A DNA stretch of 64,000 bases from Hemibagrus wyckioides (GCF_019097595.1 NC_080711.1:18633928-18697927), one strand, 5' to 3'; shown: positions 25,732 through 54,599, counted from the stretch's first letter. Numbers and translations: made by a program. Notes: generated by a model from the sequence alone, not told the origin.

Positions 25732-26090
25732 ACACACACATTCTCTCTCATTCAGTGTAGGCTGCAGAATCAATCAACTACAGAAAAACAGGCATTCATT
25801 AAAAAATAGCAGTTAAGACGAATGGTTAATAACTCGTTCTGACTTTCTCAAAGAATTGAGTCTGTTACTTCACTATTTTATTCCTTGTTGTGGCTTCTTT
25901 GAGTCTAGTGAAGCTCTTTGAGATTAGATTGCTATTGTCATCGGTGCAAACAATACTGTATCTAATTCTTGATTTTTCCATAGTGACCATCTGTGAATAA
26001 TATGAGGATGGGTTAATCAGGCAAGAAAAAAAAACAGCTTGTGTCTTCCTGCAAAAAAAAACAAAAAAACACTGCAGTGATCCACCATTT
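23220..26090. other. msx1-cytl1 intergenic, AT-rich with microsatellites
   Basis: A TA run (about 23324-23361), ATT runs switching to AGT (24085-24198), an AAAT run (24718-24744), a GA run (25412-25437) and a TC/CA run (25693-25740) are the main features. No exon is recognised. The Asn/Ile-rich open frames come from the ATT array. Confidence 0.6.
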
Positions 26091-26099
26091 CAGCCACCT

Positions 26100-26560
26100 T
26101 AAAAGAGTCAAGCCTCTATAATATAATATACTCTGCGGAACGCACGTGAGCCTCCCAGAAATTCACAGAATTAATGTGTTTATTTTCGATTAGGGAATTT
26201 ATAGCCGACTTGCCTATTATGCACGAGCTCTTCTTGCATAGGATTCGTTTTAAAATTGGTCAGAAATTCATTGAGGTTGGTTTACATCTGCAGGTATTAC
26301 AGGTGCATAGAGAAAATATATTACTCTATATGGGCTAATAGTTTTATTTGCACGTATTATAGTATTTATAAAATGGTCAGAGACAGATTCTGACGTTTCT
26401 ACAAGCACGCAAGAAGCCATTTTAGCCCAGTTTATGCTGTTCATTGAAACAGACCAAACACTTTAAATGCATTTGAGTCATCTAAATGAAAACAAATGAG
26501 TGTGTGTTGAGCTACACGTGAAGTACATGATGTAGATGTTTTGACATAAATGACCTAAAT
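26100..26560. promoter_or_regulatory. Candidate conserved non-coding block downstream of msx1
   Basis: A long repeat-free complex stretch 3-4 kb past msx1 with an E-box/CACGTG-like GCACGTGAGC, a TTTTCGATTAGG word, TGCACGTATTATAG, and several TAATTC or TTAAAT words. It is free of the microsatellites that fill its surroundings. Inferred only. Confidence 0.25.
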
Positions 26561-26928
26561 ACATTCATGGACTATGTTCCTGGGAGACTTGGAACTCTAT
26601 TTGCTCTAGTTTTTGGCCCTAACATAAATAAACAGAGATATATATGTAGTTCTCTAAGCTCGTGCTGGAGCAGGAGGCTTGGTGCATTTCATGTCACACA
26701 GTTACAGTATGTTTTTAACGATAAACACTGCTGAATCTTCCCAAACGCTTTGCAAAATAAAAATAGTACAATAAGCATTGCATTATGTTTTCTCCAACAT
26801 TTGTGATAAAGACTGGGATCTTTTGGTTATTTTAAGGTAGTTCATATCCTTGAGGGGTTCTACAAAACAGCCTAGCACAAGCCAGGTAACTCTTTTTGTA
26901 GAAGTAAAATGGGTTAAACTGCCCTACA

Positions 26929-26940
26929 GCCCCCTAGCGG
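26929..26940 (-). promoter_or_regulatory. CTCF-like motif, reverse orientation
   Basis: GCCCCCTAGCGG matches the reverse complement of the CTCF core (GCCMYCTRSTGG) at 11 of 12 positions. It faces away from the forward motif at 28017. Confidence 0.3.
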
Positions 26941-27069
26941 CTGAAGAGCAGTTGTGCACCCTAAGAAAATGCCTTCAGCTCATAGTAGTAGTCATGTAAT
27001 AGGTCTGAAACTTCGTACATCAATTATAGCTTCTGATATCCATTGAAGTAGTTACTGGCTCCAAACATG

Positions 27070-27300
27070 AGGACAGATTCAGATCCTGGAGCCTATCCCA
27101 GGGGACAATTTGTGGTGTCAAGGCATGGCAGGGCACAATCACACACACCACAGACAATTAGGGATGCCAATCAGACTCCAATGCAGTCTTTGGATTTGGA
27201 AGGGGAGGAAATCCCCAAAGAAATTGCAAACTCTGCACACACAGGGCGGAGGGGAGAATCAAACCCAAAACATCGGAGATGCGAGGCAAACCTGCTAACC
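27070..27300 (-). repeat. Degenerate SINE-like repeat (reverse)
   Basis: Reverse-complement landmarks of the element at 8942-9247 are visible: TGGAGCCTATCCCAGGGGAC, ATTTGGAAGGGGAGGAAATC, GCAAACTCTGCACACACAGG and a final AATCAAACCC (B-box complement). It is more diverged, with no target-site duplication seen. The 115-codon open frame over it is not a gene. Confidence 0.6.
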
Positions 27301-27429
27301 AGCATGTTCCCCAAAACCCAAGACAGCGTCTCTAGAGTAAGACTGGTAAAAGCATCACAAAAGTTATGCAGGCGGTTTGTTTTAAGAATTTTGTGGACAG
27401 AACTGCCACTTTGACTCAATCAAGGGAGA

Positions 27430-27660
27430 AGGGGACCTTAAGTGGTTAAGGCTCTGGCGTGTTGACCAGAAGATCAGGGGTTCAAGCGCCAGCATTGCCA
27501 AGCTGCCACCGTTGGGCCCTTGACCAAGGCCCCCAACCCACCCTGCTCCAGGGGTGCTGCATCATGGCTGACCCTGCGCTCTGACCCCAACCCCCAAGGA
27601 TGGGATATGCGAAGAAAGAATTTCACTTTGCATTAATGTATATGTGACAAATAAAGACAA
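27430..27660 (+). mobile_element. tRNA-derived SINE
   Basis: A tRNA-like head with an A box region (TTAAGTGGTTAAGGCTCTGG) and B box (GGGTTCAAGCG) is followed by a body with GGGCCCTTGACCAAGGCCC, CACCCTGCTCCAGGGGTG and CTCTGACCCCAACCCCCAAG. The 3' end is GTGACAAATAAAGACAACTT. The same family recurs at 49905-50145 and, truncated, at 48330-48490. A second, 5'-only copy follows directly at 27663-27770. Confidence 0.75.
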
Positions 27661-27945
27661 CTTAACAACAGGTGGGGAAGTGGTGGCTCTGGGTTACTGA
27701 TCAGAAGGTCAGGGGTTCAAGCTCCAATACCCCAAAGCTGCCAATGTTCCTCTCTTGAGCAAGCCTTTATTATGGAAAATTATTATAATCCTCTATTTCA
27801 AGGGTCCTATAATATGATTGATTCTAGCTTCCTAAGAAACTGATGAAAATAATTTGTGTGCTTTATATATGACATATTAGACGGCGCTTCATCTTCTTGT
27901 ACTTGTTCTTTTTGTTGTTGTTCATCATCATCATCTTCTTCTTCT

Positions 27946-27978
<33 letters not shown>

Positions 27979-28016
27979 AGCGATCAATGAAAAACATTGC
28001 CATGTTGTAAATTCCA

Positions 28017-28031
28017 CCAACAGAGGGCAGC
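28017..28031 (+). promoter_or_regulatory. CTCF-like motif, forward orientation
   Basis: CCAACAGAGGGCAGC fits the CTCF core CCASYAGRKGGCRS with one mismatch. It lies just after a CTT repeat and about 1.1 kb from an oppositely oriented match at 26929, forming a divergent pair. Confidence 0.35.
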
Positions 28032-28949
28032 AGTGTATAACACAAGAAACCACCAACTCTCATTTTTTGAGTACTGAGAAACACAAAGATGTCATGTGTG
28101 TCTTTTCTTGTAATAAAAAAACAGTCTTCTGTTCTCAGAAGATTTTAGCATTATCATATCCATATTTTTCTGTAAAAACAACTAAAGAAACTCGACTAAA
28201 GTGTATGTGTGGGGGTGTGATTCATGATCGATAAAATCACACAAGCCAAAATTTGCAGACAAATACACCAGATTAATCCAGATTACAGGTACAGTGAGTG
28301 TACAAATACATGACAGGAGCAATTACTGATCTTATGTGTATTATATGATAGACATATTACATTATATAAGTGGCCACAGAGTCTGCTCTCACCTCCTGTT
28401 CAGTTTGCTCTCTGATCTTGTACCAGTGATCGATTTATTTACTTATTTTTTGAGAAAAGTGTAAAACCCAGTAGCCTCCTGAAGCATGTATGTCACCTTG
28501 TTTCTGTTCATTAAAACCAGACTTAAACACGAACTAGCTTTATAGTAAAAAGGCTTACCTACGTGTTAGCATTATATCAAGCAGAGTAACTCCTAAATTA
28601 GCATTAAACTGCCAAAACAATTGACTAGTATTATAGTAACTAAATGTATAGGAAACATGCTAAACCATGACCTAGAGTAATAATAAGCATACTAACACAA
28701 CTAGTCCTGACATAATAGATAATGTCTTGGGTATTCTTTTGGTCTATCTAGTTTCTGCTTTAGCTAATAAATCAACACTTGGGGACTTTCACACCGTCAC
28801 AGATCTGCCGTTACATCTGTCAGCATGTGACAGCAAAGAATTAGTGCCTATAATGAAGTCAGAAACTACACTGACCCAATAGTTCCTCATGGGCCCTTGA
28901 TTGGTGTTGTAGAAAGGACATTATTTAGTTATTTACTGTCCAGTGTCAC

Positions 28950-29195
28950 CCAAATGAGGATGAGGTTCCCTTCTGAGCCTGGTTCCTCTCAAGGTTTCTT
29001 CCTCATATCATCACGGGGAGTGTTTTCCTCACCACTGTTGCCACAGGCTTCTCATTAGGGATAAAATAGGGATAAAATAGTTTAATAGTTTAATTTAATA
29101 ATTTTTTTCTCTCCTTTCTCTGTTTCTCCTCTTTTGTAAAGCTGCTTTGAGACAATGTCTATTGGAAAATGCACTATACAAATAAATTGAATTGT
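28950..29195 (+). repeat. 3' end of a LINE-derived dispersed repeat
   Basis: CCTGGTTCCTCTCAAGGTTT, TCTTCCTCATATCATC and the terminal GCTGCTTTGAGACAATGTCT with CACTATACAAATAAATTGAA are the usual 3' end of a very common teleost repeat. The ATTGAATTG end suggests a LINE-type tail. Boundaries are approximate. Confidence 0.55.
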
Positions 29196-29600
29196 TTTTT
29201 ATTCAGTTTAGCATTGTGTATATGACTAAAATAGATCTAGCACTGTGGTAAATAACCTAATGAAACAGACTAACACGTAACCTATCACTGGAATTAAACA
29301 AACAAAAAAAAAAACATAAAGGAATCAGACATGTTTATTTTGTTTAACATTGTTAATGCAATTTTTGGCAACAAGCTTAGCAATTTGTCATATCAGCATT
29401 AAACAGTTTGGTGGTTACTGTAACTGTGAATTACATTCAAAATTAGCGTCTTGCATAATAAACTGAAGGAGGGCATCGAGCTCCGCATGACAAAAAAATA
29501 AAACCCTAAAAGAGTAACAGCTGGTTGGCATTACATAAGGGTTGTTATTGGAGTAACCTACCATCAACAGCTGGAAAGTTAGCTCGTTTGTGTAGTAACC

Positions 29601-29606
29601 TTTATT
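29601..29606 (-). terminator. cytl1: Candidate polyadenylation signal of cytl1
   Basis: First AATAAA (TTTATT on the given strand) found downstream of the cytl1 stop on the reverse strand. It would give a 3' UTR of about 520 nt that includes CA/GT runs. Confidence 0.35.
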
Positions 29607-29853
29607 CATACTATAAAATAGCTAGTTACACTGAAGGACTATGAGAGAAAGGCTATTTCTGTACAACTGAAAGTTAAGATGATGTATATGATGACACTGA
29701 CCCATCTGATGTAATGGTGCATGACCTCTCTGCTAAACAAGTAAACAGGAGGGAAGAGTGAAGAGTTAAGCACTGAGCACTATATAAGCTACACTGGGAA
29801 AAAAGAACTCAGAGCAGAGTGGTCTCTGTGGACCATTACACAATTTTTAGCAA

Positions 29854-29891
<38 letters not shown>

Positions 29892-29970
29892 CGTTATGAT
29901 AAATAAGCCATGCTCAGTGGCTATTCAAACTGTTTCCTGTGGAAAATTTTTCTTTGGCTGCAGGAATGTA

Positions 29971-30016
<46 letters not shown>

Positions 30017-30126
30017 CTTGCTTTAGTATATATATATATATATATGCTTTTTGTTCATTTAACATTTTTTGTTTATGAAAAGTGTGTGTGTGTGTGTGTG
30101 TGTGTGCGTCTGTTTGTCCGGTTGTC

Positions 30127-30236
30127 TCATATTGTCTCCTCCAGTAGTTGCAGTGTGTCCTCTGTGTATCGTGGTTGACTGATACCTGTGTCCAGAGCCT
30201 CGCAGTCGTTTGTCAGGAACACCAGATCCTAAACAC

Positions 30237-30271
<35 letters not shown>

Positions 30272-33200
30272 CACATTAAGGTTACTGTATGCGGTGGTTA
30301 TATGGTTTTAAGTCTTAGTATTAAAAAAGATCACATCAACACCTTGCTCATTGCAAAACAATCTCCAGCTGTATAAAAAGCCGAACCGTGTAGCAGTGCA
30401 AATGAAATCTGTAATGAGACGCAGCTGTGAGAACAGCTGGTTGTTTTTTTTTCATTACTGGACTATAACACAGTTAAATTACTGTTTACACTACAATTAC
30501 TCGTGTGTAGTAGTATTGTGATACTGCAGTCCAAATATGTTGGTAATAAAGCCATTAATATTGCGATGTGGTGAGGAAAACGGTAATGACTTAGTGATAA
30601 TATAACCATCATGTGGTTATAATCAGTGGTGGAAAGAATACAAAGCAGAATGTTGTGTACTGCTACTGTAGTAATCCTTTACACAAATAATAATAATCAA
30701 ATCAAATAAATAAAACTCTAACCTTTTTCTTATGTCTACAACTGACACAATTAATCCCCAAGTGTTTTTGTCCAGAAGCTATGCTGAATAATCTTATATC
30801 ATCAACAGAAAATACAGAAAAGCACAGGAATGTTAGCTGGCTAGCAAAGTTTCCGAACTTGCTAGGTTCATTAGCAAGCTACCTAGTTCATGTGAAGTCG
30901 TTACTAACGTTACTAGCATTGTAGTTAGCAATCAATCACATATGGTTCTTACTTATTGTCCTTAGCGTTACCTATAAACTGTTGCCCCCTTAAAATACAT
31001 TTAACACAAAAGGCTTTGGCTAGCTAGGTAACATCGAAGTAAAGTTTTCATACTGAAAATGATGATTCTTCAATATTTTTTAAACTCCACGTAAATAAAT
31101 GATAAATGTAGCAAAGCTGAGGTAAAAAATTCATGGTTCATTGGAATGATTTAAGCGCACCACATACTCAACCATGGACACATCTAGTTTATTAATTTCT
31201 ATCCCTGGTAACAACACAATATATGACTTCAGTCATCTCAAAACAGCCTCGAGTTCACGCCATGGATTCCACAAGATGTTGAAAACATTTCTTTAAGATT
31301 CTGGTCCATGTTGATGTGATTATATAACACAATTGCTAATTCTTCAGGTGCACTTCAGTGCCAAGAATTTCCTTTCCTACCTCTCCCTAAAGGTGATCTA
31401 CTGGATTCAGATCCGGTGACTGAGGTCACTGAGAACACTGAGCTCATTGTTCTGGCCTCGAAACCAGTTTAAGATGACTTTGGCTTGATGTTGACTTCAT
31501 GCTGGAAGTAGGTATTTGAAGACGGTCAATTGTGGCCATGAAGAGATGCACATAGTCAGCAACGATATCCAAGAACTCTGTGACCTTCAAGTGATGATTG
31601 AGGCCCAAACCATTACACACACCATTACACCACCTCCACTAGTGTAGTCTGTTAACACTAGACAGGTTAGGCCCATGGATTCCTGATGTTGGCACTAAAT
31701 TCTGGTCCTATTATCTCCGTATCTCAAGGTTCATCACACCAGGCTACATTTTTAAGTCTATAACTGTTTTCTATTATATCATTTCTATTACAGAAGTAGA
31801 ACCTAACATGTTTTTTATTCTGTTGTTGTAGTCTGTCCACAAAGTTCATAGTGTTGTGCATTCTGAGGTACTTTTCTGCTTATCATGGTGGTAAAGAGTG
31901 ATTACGTGTTAGTACATATACTCTTCCAGGCAGCTTGACCCAATCTGTCCATTGTCTTCTGTGTTGTTAAATTCTCAGGAAATCAGCAGCTTCTGAAATA
32001 TTCTAATCAGCCCATTTGGTACCAAGAACCAAAGAATCAAAGAACATGCTTTTTCATCATTCTGATGTTTGATGTAAATATTACCCAAAGCTCTTGACCT
32101 GTATCTGTATAACTTTTGCATTGTACTGCTGCCTTGTGATTGGTTGAATGTTCAGGTGTACCAATAAAGTACATGGTAAGTGTAGGGATAATATGCGATA
32201 GCTTAGAGATAAGGTGTTGACAACGAGGCGTGATAAAAGTACCATACCCGGTAGCAAGCGCGGCTTATGATCTCGTAGAGTGTTCGGACTTTGCGTTTCA
32301 AAAAGATGATACGAGGACGCGTCCTGCAGTGTTCTATCGGCAGATTCTCCAGCACATAAATGAAGTCTCGCAGCTTAGATGTCACACAGGAATTCTGGGG
32401 AAAATAATAACATAAAGCATGTTGTAATAATAACCAACTAGATGAACATTTGTAGAATCAACACTTACAGCTTTTGGGTTTGAACCAGAAATTTTTGAGA
32501 AGTTACATACAGCCTGGGGATTTGTTTCTAAAATTCCTATGGAACATACACAGATCAGGAATAACATTATGAGAGGTGAAGTGAATAACACTGATGATCT
32601 CCTCATCATGGCACCTGTTAGTGGGTGGGATATATTAGGCAGCAAGTGAACATTTTGTCCTCAAAGTTGATGTGTTAGAAGCAGGAAAAATGGGCAAGCG
32701 TAAGGATTTGAGCAAGTTTGACAAGGGCCAAATTGTGAAGGCTATATGACTAGATCAGAGCATCTCCAAAACTGCAGCTCATGTGGGGTGTTCCCGGTCT
32801 GCAGTAGTCAGTATCATGGTCATTGTCACAGGGTCATGGGCAACCAAGGCTTATTGATGCACGTGGGGAGCCAAGTCTGGCCCATGTGATCCGATCCAAC
32901 AGACGAGCTACTGTTGCTCAAATTGCTAAAGAAGTTAATACTGGTTCTGATAGAAAGATGTCAGAATACACAGTGCATGACGGGTCAAGGCTGTTTCAGC
33001 AGCAAAATGAGGACCAACACAATATTAGGCGGGTGGTCATAATGTTATGCCTGATCAGTGTATGCAGTCAGGTCTGTTAGTGTTTGGATGTTAACAAAGT
33101 TAAAGAGGATCTCACATTGCACAGGATTTTTATTTAGTTGTTTAGATCTGGGCTCCGAATCATGCATCTTCTTCTCATTCATTTCTTTGTTAATTTTGAT

Positions 33201-34630
33201 GTGTAGTTTATATTGTTATTAAGCAGGAAGGTTACATTTTTCTTTCTCTTTAACTGTCTTGAAAAACTGAAGCTTTTTTGCCAAAATAGACTGGTATTTG
33301 TAACTATTCATGACTCCCTCCATCTTGACTAGCGCTCCAGTCCCTACTATAGAGAAGCAGCCTCGTAGCATGATGCTGCCACCACTATGCTTCACTTCAG
33401 GTACTAAAAAATACCTACCTTGGTTACATCAGCCCTAAATGCAGTTTACCACATCATTTGGGGTGAATTAGGCAGGCTTTAAGGTTGTTGTTTTTTTTTA
33501 GACATGCAAAGTACACTAGAGATTGTTGCCACATGCAAGGATTGACCACTACTGCCCAGATATTTCTGCAGCTCTTTTTAAAGTTGCCATAGCTCTTTTG
33601 GCAGTCTGCCTGATACATTTTCTTCCTATCCTTTCATTAATTTGAGAGAGATGTCCTGTGCTTGATAATGCCACTCTGGTGCCCTATTTTCTCCACTAGT
33701 TGAGGTTTCTAAAATCCTTCTGGCAGTGAAATTGTAAGCTTTTTGGTAAGCCCGACCCTGGCTTTAACAGTCAAACAACCAAAAGACATCAAGAAAATCC
33801 TACAGAAAAAGCTGGTCTTTATTTGGGGTTAATCAGCATCACTTAATACTTGAAAGGTGTACTAGAAATAATTTTGAATAAGAGTTTGATTGCTTGATTC
33901 TGAGCACCAGCTTACTGTACAGTGTTGTGTTATTATACAGTATATAAAAATTTAGAGTAAAAATTCAACACAGATGTACAGAAAGACGGAAAAGCTTCAA
34001 ACCACAGAGCTAGGCCGTGTTTATACTAAGGGATAATGAAAACCAGGTGAGAGTGAGAGAGTAATCAGCAGGCCAGGCAACAACTGTTATAACGCCTGAG
34101 ATTCCTAAGCAAGGGTTTCCTGGAATTATAGTTTCTGAGCATTTCTGACTTTTTTTTTATGCAATATTTTTCCGACATGAAAAGGAAAAGGAAAAAAATC
34201 TTCAGAACTCTGGTTTCACTTCTTCTTCTTATTCTTCTTCTTCTTCTTATTATTATTATTATTATTACTATTATATTGGAATAACGGTATTGAGACCCTT
34301 CCATGTGATGTCTGACATCAGTTACAAAGCCACAAGAATTTTCAGTGGGTCTAAGTGCTTTTTCACCCCATGTTGTCCCCTTTCTCCCATTAAGCCAGTG
34401 GCCATAAAGTAGTATACAATAGTAAGATATAGGAAGATAGGAAGATAGTTGTTACACTGTTATTATTATTATTACTTAAAATATTATACCATGTATTTAC
34501 AATGACGTAATGGTTGGGTATGACATACTCACGTGAATGTCCAGAAACATTTTTGGGAAAATCTCAGCGCAGTCTTTCTGTATAAACACAAAATGAAAAA
34601 CAGCAGGAGAGGTTTGGGAGGCGAACACAT

Positions 34631-34668
<38 letters not shown>

Positions 34669-34839
34669 GCTCACCGTGCGCGGAGACCTGTGCGTCTTCT
34701 CCAAAACGTCCATTATCTCCTTACTGAGGTCGAGAGCGCGCGAGTAACAGGTCGGGGGCATGCATTTTCCGACCCGCACTACACTCAAAAAGACGAATAA
34801 AAAGACGAATAAAAAGCAGTGAGCGCGTGCCGACCTCAT
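30127..34839 (-). CDS. cytl1: Cytokine-like protein 1
   Basis: Four exons on the reverse strand, all phase 0: 34839-34675, 34577-34533 (a 45-nt micro-exon), 32394-32248 and 30228-30127, giving 152 aa (human CYTL1 has 136). Residues 1-24 are a signal peptide with a long Phe/Leu/Val core. The mature chain has the family landmarks CMPPTCYSRALDLSKEI, the micro-exon KDCAEIFPKMFLDIH, then NSCVTSKLRDF, KRKVRTLYEI, RACYR and DLVFLTNDCEALD. The six cysteines of CYTL1 are present (C31, C58, C73, C93, C117, C128), plus an extra one near C26. CYTL1 is a small secreted protein linked to chondrocytes and CD34+ cells. The start at 34839 is preferred to an in-frame ATG at 34911 because the TATA box (34931-34940) places transcription start near or below 34911 and because the signal peptide begins here. 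Donor GTATGG after exon 3 is slightly atypical. Confidence 0.92.
31210..32180 (-). mobile_element. Degenerate DNA-transposon (Tc1-like) relic in cytl1 intron 3
   Basis: Reverse-strand landmarks of a teleost transposase repeat occur in order: CCATGGATTCCACAAGATGT, AAGATTCTGGTCCATGTTGA, GTGATCTACTGGATTCAGAT and ACTGAGGTCACTGAGAACAC. The distal end has GTACTGCTGCCTTGTGATTG and AGGTGTACCAATAAAGTACA. All frames are broken. The distal segment is the complement of the start of the repeat at 3780. Confidence 0.5.
32549..33060 (+). mobile_element. Non-autonomous Tc1-like element, copy 1
   Basis: Terminal inverted repeats (left CACAGATCAGGAATAACATT, right end AATGTTATGCCTGATCAGTG) are flanked by TA on both sides (32547-32548 and 33061-33062), as for Tc1/mariner insertions. 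Inside, a broken frame carries the transposase N-terminus (GKRKDLSKFDKGQIVKAI) and then a later part (QGHGQPRLIDARGEPSLAHV). This is a 512-bp deletion derivative in cytl1 intron 2. Related copies are at 48567, 51292 and 55472. Confidence 0.8.
33280..33740 (-). repeat. Tc1/mariner relic (reverse strand)
   Basis: GCAGCCTCGTAGCATGATGC, TGCCACCACTATGCTTCAC and the surrounding degraded sequence correspond to the reverse complement of a Tc1-like transposase segment common in fish. No intact frame. Confidence 0.5.
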
Positions 34840-34930
34840 TTCGGTTGAATTCCTTTTTTTATATATAGTATGCTCGCGATGTTTCCTTGAGAAAGCAACT
34901 TCGCTCTGCAAGGAAAGTGCGCTGCTTTTT

Positions 34931-34957
34931 GGTTTATAAGGGACCGTAATGACGTCA
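34931..34957 (-). promoter_or_regulatory. cytl1: cytl1 core promoter: TATA box and full CRE
   Basis: On the reverse strand, CTTATAAACC (34940-34931) is a good TATA box about 90 bp before the start codon. Ten bp further upstream is the complete palindromic cAMP response element TGACGTCA (34957-34950). The spacing suits a CREB/ATF-regulated TATA promoter with transcription starting around 34905. Confidence 0.65.
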
Positions 34958-35237
34958 TAGTTCAGAGGCGCGTGCAGTTAGAACCCCTTAAGGCAAAAAC
35001 AATGAACACCAGACACCAGCACCTCATTAACGCTTGGTGGTGAAGTGTGCACTTCTTTAATGCTTCTATGTACTAATCACATTTGTCTATCTTATTCAAA
35101 GTTCACATTGTGCTGCATGAAACTCCTGCTACCTGTAGAGTTTACAGGATTTGGCATCATCAACGCAATTTCACACTCTCACACCTACATGAATGACGAG
35201 TGCTTAATCATTTTGACAGTGTGTGTGTGTGTGTGTG

Positions 35238-35272
<35 letters not shown>

Positions 35273-35319
35273 CCATCTAGCGCCAATTCAGCACAAAAAA
35301 CCTTTATGTTTGTCAACAT

Positions 35320-35374
<55 letters not shown>

Positions 35375-35377
35375 TTT
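35320..35377. repeat. (TTTA)n microsatellite
   Basis: About 14 TTTA units between cytl1 and stk32b, preceded by GT and GA runs (35219-35269). It produces a Leu/Phe/Ile/Tyr pseudo-protein frame. Confidence 0.9.
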
Positions 35378-35514
35378 GAGTTTCAGTTAATGCTCATATC
35401 AAACATCAGAACGGGGAGAAAGGGTAGTGATCATGGCTTAATGGCTTTAGAAACAGCTCATCTTCCTGTTGTGGGATTTTCACATGCTACATTTAACCGA
35501 ATAATTTAGAATGA

Positions 35515-35830
35515 TTGGAAAAAAACTTCCAGTGGGCAGCAGTTCCGTTCTGGTCAGTGTTCTACACTACAGGAATGCCTTGCTCATTAAAGATGGTCAG
35601 TGTCGTATTGCCAGACTAATCATAGCTGAGAGGAAGTCTACTGTAACTCAAACTAATAACCACTTTTTACAACCGCACTGAGCTGAAAAGTATCTCATAA
35701 TATAGATGGAATGGGTACAACAGAAGAAGACCACATCATGGTTCAGTTTTGTCAGCTGGAATCAGAGGCTAAAACTGACACAAGCGCATGAAAGACTGGA
35801 GAGATGAAGACTGGAGGTTTAAACATCCAA
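35515..35830 (+). repeat. Degenerate DNA-transposon relic
   Basis: GTGGGCAGCAGTTCCGTTCT, GCCAGACTAATCATAGCTGA, AACTCAAACTAATAACCAC and ACAGAAGAAGACCACATCAT are diverged matches to the transposase repeat also seen at 3780-4230. No open frame survives. Confidence 0.5.
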
Positions 35831-36139
35831 TGTTGAAGCTGTTAAGGGAGATTTTTTCATGTGGTGTGTAAAGGTGAGGTCTGTTGTTTTTATTTTGTCT
35901 GCATAGCTTTGAGCTCTGAAAGCCTGACAGATTTCAGTGAAAGCTTCTTAATCCAAGTTATCAGCAAAGTCGATTAGGGAATGTAGATGCAGATTTAGAC
36001 AAGGTGAACAAGGTGTTTAGCAGTAAAGGCGTGAAATAGACTTGGGAAAACGGTTCATCAATCAAGTATTGGACAAAAAACTTATTTTGATTGTTTTGTT
36101 TACAAGTGACCAGCTTCATGGTATCCATGTGTATATAAT

Positions 36140-36480
36140 TCATTGGACCATGATATATTTACATTTCTGGCATTTGGCAGATGCCCTTTTCAATAAATCT
36201 GAGCAATTAAGGGCCTTGCTCAGAGGTCCAGCAGTGGAAGCTTGGTGGACCTGGGATTCAAACTCACAATCTTCCAATCAGGAGGCTAACGCCTTAGCCG
36301 CTAAGCTAGCATATCCCCCACAACAGTACAACATTTGGCAGATGCCATTATCTAGAGCGACTTACATTCATCTCATTTTATAAAAACTGAGCAATTCAGG
36401 GTTAAGGGCTTTGCTCAAGGGCCCAGCAGCGGCAGTTTGGTTGACCTGGGATTTTAACTCACAGCCTACTGAACAGCACC
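36140..36480 (-). mobile_element. Two adjacent tRNA-type SINE copies (reverse)
   Basis: Two copies in tandem, at about 36150-36330 and 36331-36480. Both carry CATTTGGCAGATGCC at the LINE-like end and GGGATTCAAACTCACAATCT or GGGATTTTAACTCACAGCCT, complements of a Pol III B box. The same family is found at 43140-43325 and as a fragment at 49650-49710. Confidence 0.65.
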
Positions 36481-36983
36481 GAATAGTCCAACACCTACTG
36501 AAGCTACAACACCCCCCCTATATACATCATAGTCTGGTTCACAGAAAGAGCCCAAAATACAGGAGCAGCACTGAGAAGAACTCAACAGGATGTTATAGAT
36601 GCAAAAATCAAATAGTCTTATCTCTATAAATCTGAATATTTTATCTGTTGATTTCTGTTGAAATACTTGCTCTATATTTACTCTTTCAGCATTAGGATTT
36701 AGGGTAATGCATCTGATTTTATGGAACATAGCACTTAATATGCAGTGAGGGAAAACATGTGACACTGCATACAGTAATAAAGAAAAAAGATTTTAGGATG
36801 TGCCCAAGTGATGGTGTCATGGGTCGTGATGCATGTGCAGAAAAGCAAGCTCTACCAGACGTAAAAGCTAATAAAGCTAATTGTTTAGATGCTCCTGGCA
36901 TACTCTCTCCCTTCCCCCTTCCTTTCTGCCTCTCTAGTCTTTACCCACCCCTGGCTCTTCCTCTTTCTGACTCATCATGTAAA

Positions 36984-37019
<36 letters not shown>

Positions 37020-37240
37020 CAAGGCAGGTTTCTCTCAGAGCGCAAATGTCCAGTGCAAGCAGCAGTTTTCTCTGAAATGGATCGATAATGGATGTATGAT
37101 GCGTGCATGATGACTGTAGGATAGCTGTGTGACAGCTGTGGGATAAATATGACGTAGATTTGATGTAAATGTTGTTCTGCATCTGGGGATGTTGGTTCCC
37201 ACCATAAGGGAAATCCTGAGCGTGGGCTGAATGCACCAGA

Positions 37241-54285
<17,045 letters not shown>

Positions 54286-54557
54286 ACCTCCATCCTTCAT
54301 ACACACCCACGGAGCAGTACACACAGCACAAAACCAGACCCGTTGCCTTACTACAATGACTGAGTTTGTGTGTATATGTATATTTATGTATGTGTTTTTT
54401 ATTTTGAAAAAAAAAAAGACTGAACCATTGCTATTCGGTAACTTTACACCGAATAACATTAGCAAATATTAGCATTTATTAGCGTGTACTAAGTCCTGCA
54501 GCGTTTTGTCTGAACATGCTGTTCATGTTTCTGTTTCTGTGTAAATGACGTGTTTAT

Positions 54558-54563
54558 AATAAA
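54558..54563 (+). terminator. stk32b: Polyadenylation signal of stk32b
   Basis: AATAAA 273 nt after the stk32b stop, followed by T/GT-rich sequence (TTGTTTTTTGTATATT). It is the first canonical signal downstream. Confidence 0.7.
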
Positions 54564-54599
54564 TCATAATATGTATGTATAAATGCATTGTTTTTTGTA

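Noticed and set aside
27067..27419. Overlapping open frames of 62-115 codons
   Set aside because: They cover a degenerate reverse-strand SINE-like repeat.
34840..34911. N-terminal extension of cytl1 from the in-frame ATG at 34911
   Set aside because: The TATA box at 34931-34940 puts transcription start at about the same place, and the signal peptide starts at 34839.
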